From Mucilaginibacter sp. SMC90 (GTDB lineage: Bacteria > Bacteroidota > Bacteroidia > Sphingobacteriales > Sphingobacteriaceae), in NCBI RefSeq assembly GCF_022811725.1, contig NZ_CP094527.1, forward strand, positions 2,294,001 through 2,358,000: 64,000 bases of DNA, in the 5' to 3' direction. The translations under genes and the position numbers were made by a program. The number at the start of each line of letters is the position of its first letter. Position 1 is the stretch's first letter. This document shows positions 60,539-64,000 of the stretch, piece after piece. The notes under the pieces were generated by a model, which made no database searches, was not told the DNA's origin, and saw only the letters and a list, made by a program, of their open reading frames with translations.

Positions 60539-60760
60539 TTAGGAAAAAGAAGTTTCGTTGGTTTGATCCTGATTACGTTTTTTTCCATATGCTATGGCCG
60601 CAGTGCAAAGTGCAATGCAAACCAATAAAGCGATCTCTATGAAAATATGAACTGTAGGAATGGTACCAGGATAATTAGATAACAAAATGCCTGCATCCGG
60701 CACAAGTAAACCAACCAGCGGAAAGCAGAAAAACATTCTTAATATTGTTAATTTTTCCAT
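60539..60760 (-). CDS. Small two-pass membrane protein, 73 aa
   Basis: Two hydrophobic segments (RMFFCFPLVGLLVPDAGI and VHIFIEIALLVCIALCTAAIAYG). It is a paralogue of 63628-63843, which shares MEKL-ILRMF and the FPL-GLL-PD block. Function unknown. Confidence 0.65.
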   Translation of the reverse strand: MEKLTILRMFFCFPLVGLLVPDAGILLSNYPGTIPTVHIFIEIALLVCIALCTAAIAYGKKRNQDQTNETSFS

Positions 60761-61053
60761 GATTGTTAAGATTTAGTATGATTTTGCTAAGGTAATGAAT
60801 ATTTCTTTATAAATTAAATAAATTTTACTATTTGTTAATTAAAATTTTCAAAAATTCAATTGAAGACATATTTGGTGTCTCGGTGTTAAAACATCTAAAC
60901 ATTTTGATAATTAATAATTAAGCACAACCTTAACATTTGAAACCGGTTATTGTTTTTATTGGTTCGCTTTTGTTGGTTTGTTAGTGATAATATTTGCCTT
61001 TATGCAATCTGGCTACTTGCCATTTTAATTATATTCGGGAAATTTAAACCTTA

Positions 61054-61776
61054 ATGGAACCACTGACATTTAAGCTAAATCAAGAAAGCTATCCTGCTGT
61101 ACACAAGAAATTTATAATCCAAATCATATTTCTTATGATCATAGTATGGGGAGCAGTTTCGTTCTCTATATTGAAAGACGACTATAAAAATGGCGGGAGT
61201 ACGGCTGTTTGGTTTATGTTGGGATTGGCTTTGTTCTATGTATATCTTGTTTTCAGAATAGCCAAAAAAAGGAAAAAGCTATATGAAAGCTTTGTGTTAG
61301 TTATCGATGATATCAGCATAACACGTAAGTAGGAAGGCTTTAAAGATGTTCGAATTTCGATAAGCGAAGTTTCCATAATTGAAAAGAATGCATCAAATAG
61401 ATTAACTATACGGGGGAAAAGTAATGTTCCATTTGAACGGATACTTATACCAAGCCAGATTGATGATTACGGCAGGGTAGAGGAGATCCTTGCTTGTATT
61501 AAACCTATTACCGTAAATGCTAAGCCCAATTATCTGGAAAAGTATGGTTTACTGATCATAATTCTGCTCGCAGCCCCCATTTTAGGAGTTTATCTTGTTG
61601 ATAATAAGATATTAGTTAGTGTTTGCGCGGTATTGGCGGTAACATTGCTTGTTTACAACATATTTTATATGTTGAGGTATAAAAATTCTGTAAAAAACTG
61701 GAAACGTGCTTTGTGGATCTATCCCCTCATTGTTATATCAATTTTGGTGGTCGCCTATTTTAAGCTGATCGCTTAA
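61054..61776 (+). pseudogene. Membrane-protein gene interrupted by an amber codon
   Basis: From ATG 61054 the frame encodes 92 residues and meets TAG at 61330-61332. Past the TAG the same frame stays open for 148 codons to TAA at 61776, encoding a soluble segment (VRISISEVSIIEKNASNRL) and two membrane segments (LLIIILLAAPILGVYLV and WIYPLIVISILVVAYF). The pre-stop part also has two membrane segments, so the intact protein would be about 240 residues. Without the TAG the protein is continuous, so this is a nonsense mutation. Possible readthrough cannot be judged. A shorter relative starts at 63313. Confidence 0.75.
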
Positions 61777-61886
61777 ATTTCAGGTAAAGGCTGCCATGCA
61801 TACTGTATAAATATTCTGAGTTGGTGTAAATGCTTTCGATTTGGGGAGAGAAATAAAATAAATTTTTAAATAAACGAACGCTCACT

Positions 61887-61894
61887 TATATTTG
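61887..61894 (+). promoter_or_regulatory. -7 promoter box of the TetR gene
   Basis: TATATTTG, exact TAnnTTTG, ending 9 nt before the ATG at 61904, giving a leader of only a few nucleotides. Confidence 0.6.
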
Positions 61895-61903
61895 CTTTGA
61901 AAA

Positions 61904-62494
61904 ATGAGGCCACGCGACGAGTATAAGGAACAACAGATCCGCCAAAAGGCGATAGAATTAATAGTAGCCGAAGGGCTTGACGGTTTTGGAGTTAATAAGC
62001 TTGCCAGGGCGGCGGGAGTATCGCCGGCTACCATCTATATCTATTATAAAGATAAAGAGGAGTTAATAAGTAGTATTTGCGTTGGTGTAGCTGAAAAAAT
62101 GATGACTTTTAGTCTTCAAAATTTCTCGCCGGATATGGATTTTGCCGATGGGCTAAAGATGCAATGGCAAAACAGGCTCGAGTATTTTGTGCAGTGCCCG
62201 CTGGATATGGAGTTTATTGAAATTATGCGATATACCCATTTTTATGAAAAAGTAACTGCGATGCTTACCGTTAATTTCGGGCAAATTTTGGGCGCATTTA
62301 TGCGTAATGCCGAAGATAAAAAACAACTTATACCATTACCCTTTGAAGTTTACTGGGCAGTGGCCTATGCGCCTCTTTATCAGCTCATCAAATTTCATAA
62401 CCAGGGTAACAGCTATGTAAACAGCAGTTTTGCGCTGAATGATAAACTCATGGAACAAACGCTTGGACTTGTATTAAAAGCATTAAAACCCTGA
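61904..62494 (+). CDS. TetR/AcrR-family transcriptional regulator
   Basis: 196 residues. Helix-turn-helix near residues 10-55: QKAIELIVAEGLDGFGVNKLARAAGVSPATIYIYYKDKEEL. C-terminal domain begins with CVGVAEKMMTF. The adjacent VOC gene starts 5 nt downstream and a YCII-type gene follows, so the regulator heads a small operon and probably controls it. Confidence 0.92.
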   Translation: MRPRDEYKEQQIRQKAIELIVAEGLDGFGVNKLARAAGVSPATIYIYYKDKEELISSICVGVAEKMMTFSLQNFSPDMDFADGLKMQWQNRLEYFVQCPLDMEFIEIMRYTHFYEKVTAMLTVNFGQILGAFMRNAEDKKQLIPLPFEVYWAVAYAPLYQLIKFHNQGNSYVNSSFALNDKLMEQTLGLVLKALKP

Positions 62495-62499
62495 TTGTT

Positions 62500-62883
62500 A
62501 TGCCTGTATCTACTGTGAAGCTCAATCATATAAACCTGCCGGTAACAGATGTTGCAGCCAGCTCCGGATTTTTTGAGCAGTATTTCAATTTTAAGTGTAC
62601 AGGTATAAAAGGTAACAATATGGTGGCTGTAATGGAAGGGGAAGATGGCTTTATCCTGGTACTCATGGCTGATACCTTTAATCGCGCAGGTAACAGCAAT
62701 TATCCGGATGCCTTTCATATCGGTTTTTTGGTTGATAGCCATGAGCAGGTGGATGAAGTTTATAACCGGCTGGTAAAAGGCAACATTGAAGCCGCACAGC
62801 CCCCGGGCGCTTTGCGCGGGGGCTACGGATTTTATTTTAATGCTCCGGGTAATATCCTTACAGAAGTTACCTGTTTAGCTTAA
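62500..62883 (+). CDS. VOC (glyoxalase/bleomycin-resistance-like) protein
   Basis: 127 residues with vicinal-oxygen-chelate fold features: KLNHINLPVTDVAASSGFFEQYF, a metal-ligand-like GEDGFILVLM, HIGFLVDSHEQVDEVY and a C-terminal RGGYGFYFNAPGNILTEV. Members bind a metal and act on small organic compounds; the substrate is not predictable. Second gene of the TetR operon. Confidence 0.85.
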   Translation: MPVSTVKLNHINLPVTDVAASSGFFEQYFNFKCTGIKGNNMVAVMEGEDGFILVLMADTFNRAGNSNYPDAFHIGFLVDSHEQVDEVYNRLVKGNIEAAQPPGALRGGYGFYFNAPGNILTEVTCLA

Positions 62884-62924
62884 CAAATTGAATAATTAAG
62901 TATCTAAATAAAAATAAGTAATTT

Positions 62925-63206
62925 ATGGTACATGCATCAGCCTATAAAGACCCGCATCATGTGATGCTCTTTTTTGAAGAAGTTAATAATCCTGCAGATA
63001 ATGAACAATGTTTAACCGACCGGTTTAATTATTACGACAATCTCAAAAGTAATGGTAAAGTAGTTATAAGCGGTAATTTCTGGAACCAGGATAAGAATTT
63101 TGTAATTGTTTCTGTGTCAGATGATAATGAGCTTGTGCAGATCATCGAAAATGACCCCGCTATAAAGCAGAATGTACTTGAATTGGTAAAAGCAATGCCT
63201 TTTTAA
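62925..63206 (+). CDS. YCII-related protein
   Basis: 93 residues. The MLFFEEVNNPADNEQ start and the VVISGNFWNQ ... FVIVSVSDDNELVQIIENDP pattern match small YCII-type dimeric alpha-beta barrel proteins. It follows the VOC gene by 41 nt in the same direction and probably belongs to the same operon. Confidence 0.75.
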   Translation: MVHASAYKDPHHVMLFFEEVNNPADNEQCLTDRFNYYDNLKSNGKVVISGNFWNQDKNFVIVSVSDDNELVQIIENDPAIKQNVLELVKAMPF

Positions 63207-63312
63207 CCCTTTTTTTAGGTATAAATACGTAGTGTAAAATGGGTTAAAATACGGGGTGTTTTGCGCTTGCATATCTGTTTGTTACGCAATATTTTTGTGT
63301 AAACGCACACCT

Positions 63313-63528
63313 ATGGAACCTTTTGAATTAAAAGTTAATAAACGAACTTATAAAATTATTCCCTCGGTTGTTAATGCGACTACATTCGGCGTATTAAACT
63401 ACTCTGCTTTTTACACCATAACCAGGTTAACCAAAGGTTATTGGGAAATTATTGAACATCGTTTTGGAGATCATTTGATTCCCTTGCAGGAAATAGGCCG
63501 CTCAATAGAGGCTTATTACAAACTCTGA
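63313..63528 (+). CDS. Small hypothetical protein related to the interrupted membrane protein
   Basis: 71 residues from ATG 63313. The start MEPFELKVNKRTYKI resembles MEPLTFKLNQESYPA of the gene at 61054, suggesting a common origin. Length and compact form (ending GRSIEAYYKL) suggest it is a separate small soluble protein. A longer frame from 63256 is not needed. Function unknown. Confidence 0.55.
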   Translation: MEPFELKVNKRTYKIIPSVVNATTFGVLNYSAFYTITRLTKGYWEIIEHRFGDHLIPLQEIGRSIEAYYKL

Positions 63529-63627
63529 TACAATCAATCAAAAAAGCATCCTTTAATTATTAGGAATAAACGTTTTAATGTTCCTAATGATTGCAAATTG
63601 AATTATTAAACTGATACCTAATATATT

Positions 63628-63843
63628 ATGGAGAAATTAGCAATTTTGAGAATGTTTGCGGGCTTTCCATTGCTGGGCTTGTTACTGCCGGATATTTCTA
63701 CCTTTATAGTGGGGCATTTCAAAGATATTTCCCTCATTCATATCTACCTTGAATGCTTTTTATTGCTTTTTATAATTGTTTGTACATTGAGAATGGCCTA
63801 TGTACGAAAATTAGAGAACACGCCAGACTCGCAATTGCGGTAA
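63628..63843 (+). CDS. Small two-pass membrane protein, 71 aa
   Basis: Paralogue of 60539-60760: MEKLAILRMFAGFPLLGLLLPD followed by a second segment (IYLECFLLLFIIVCTLRMAYV). The conserved N-terminal block and similar spacing suggest duplication of a small gene near the TetR operon. Function unknown. Confidence 0.65.
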   Translation: MEKLAILRMFAGFPLLGLLLPDISTFIVGHFKDISLIHIYLECFLLLFIIVCTLRMAYVRKLENTPDSQLR

Positions 63844-63909
63844 TAAACTAACCCTAATAAGTTAATCATTATAAAATAACCATAAAGCCTGAACCTTTAT
63901 TGTGCCATA

Positions 63910-63938
63910 GCCCGGTTTAATTACAACCGGGCTTTTTT
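63910..63938 (+). terminator. Intrinsic terminator
   Basis: GCCCGGTT...AACCGGGC, an 8-bp stem, followed by six T, 66 nt after the last gene. Confidence 0.8.
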
Positions 63939-63958
63939 GTGGCTTTATATTGTTATCT

Positions 63959-64000
63959 GTCGCGTCCTGAAATAAGTTGACACTCAAGTTGACTTATATG
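63959..64000. other. Possible end of an insertion sequence cut by the window edge
   Basis: The final 42 nt contain GTCGCGTCCTGAAATAAGT and two GTTGAC repeats (GTTGACACTCAAGTTGAC), a pattern like the terminal region of insertion sequences. No transposase is visible inside the window. Confidence 0.25.

Overview
The window looks like a chromosomal segment of a Bacteroidota, most likely a Sphingobacteriaceae member such as Mucilaginibacter or Pedobacter. This rests on several things: AT-rich intergenic DNA with Bacteroidota -7 promoter boxes (TAnnTTTG) instead of strong Shine-Dalgarno sites, a T9SS/gliding-type C-terminal domain, SprB-like and YCF48-like proteins, lipoproteins with a Cys lipobox, and integrases of the Bacteroidota type. 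The genus is inferred from general family resemblance, not from a search.

Region 1 (1-20.3 kb) is an accessory island. It starts with the tail of an unknown operon and a broken integrase copy, and ends with an intact tyrosine recombinase next to a tRNA-Lys gene. The two integrase copies lie in the same orientation and form direct repeats of about 0.8 kb. Between them are a TetR regulator with a thioredoxin-reductase-like flavoprotein, an SDR/lipoprotein/AraC cluster, a two-gene Gabija-like defence system (OLD-type ATPase-TOPRIM nuclease plus UvrD-like helicase), an IS110-family insertion sequence, and several redox-enzyme and regulator pairs (HxlR/SDR, AraC, SnoaL-like, Crp/Fnr-like, AraC/SDR). 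A degraded YceI gene lies among them.

Region 2 (20.3-21.9 kb) is host core: tRNA-Lys, a secreted YCF48-like protein and two tRNA-Leu genes separated by a terminator.

Region 3 (21.9-44.8 kb) is a phage structural module, almost all on the minus strand. In the direction of transcription it holds small and large terminase, a tail-assembly chaperone with a probable -1 frameshift product, tail-tip proteins, tape measure, a ClpP-like prohead protease with a scaffold-like tail, major capsid, probable tail tube, portal, adaptor and a composite tail fibre with an esterase-like domain. No integrase, replication gene or recognisable endolysin is present. Lipoprotein genes, a glycosyltransferase and an SGNH hydrolase are inserted as cargo. 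The gaps carry heptanucleotide repeats, perfect inverted repeats and two families of short palindromes.

Region 4 (44.9-64 kb) begins with an Xre-RES toxin-antitoxin pair and continues with envelope genes (BamA-like protein, lipoprotein, giant NHL-repeat T9SS substrate), an RRM protein, a GNAT protein, an S24-type repressor with small phage-like genes, an alpha/beta hydrolase, a long TPR protein and, at the right edge, a TetR-VOC-YCII cluster with duplicated small membrane proteins, one of which is interrupted by an amber codon.

Two cross-cutting patterns stand out. Five DNA-binding regulators have their -7 box only 3-9 nt from the start codon, which suggests leaderless or near-leaderless mRNAs. 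The palindrome ATGCC-N4-GGCAT lies at the 5' side of three phage genes (small terminase, tape measure, protease), with a fourth copy near the repressor cluster.
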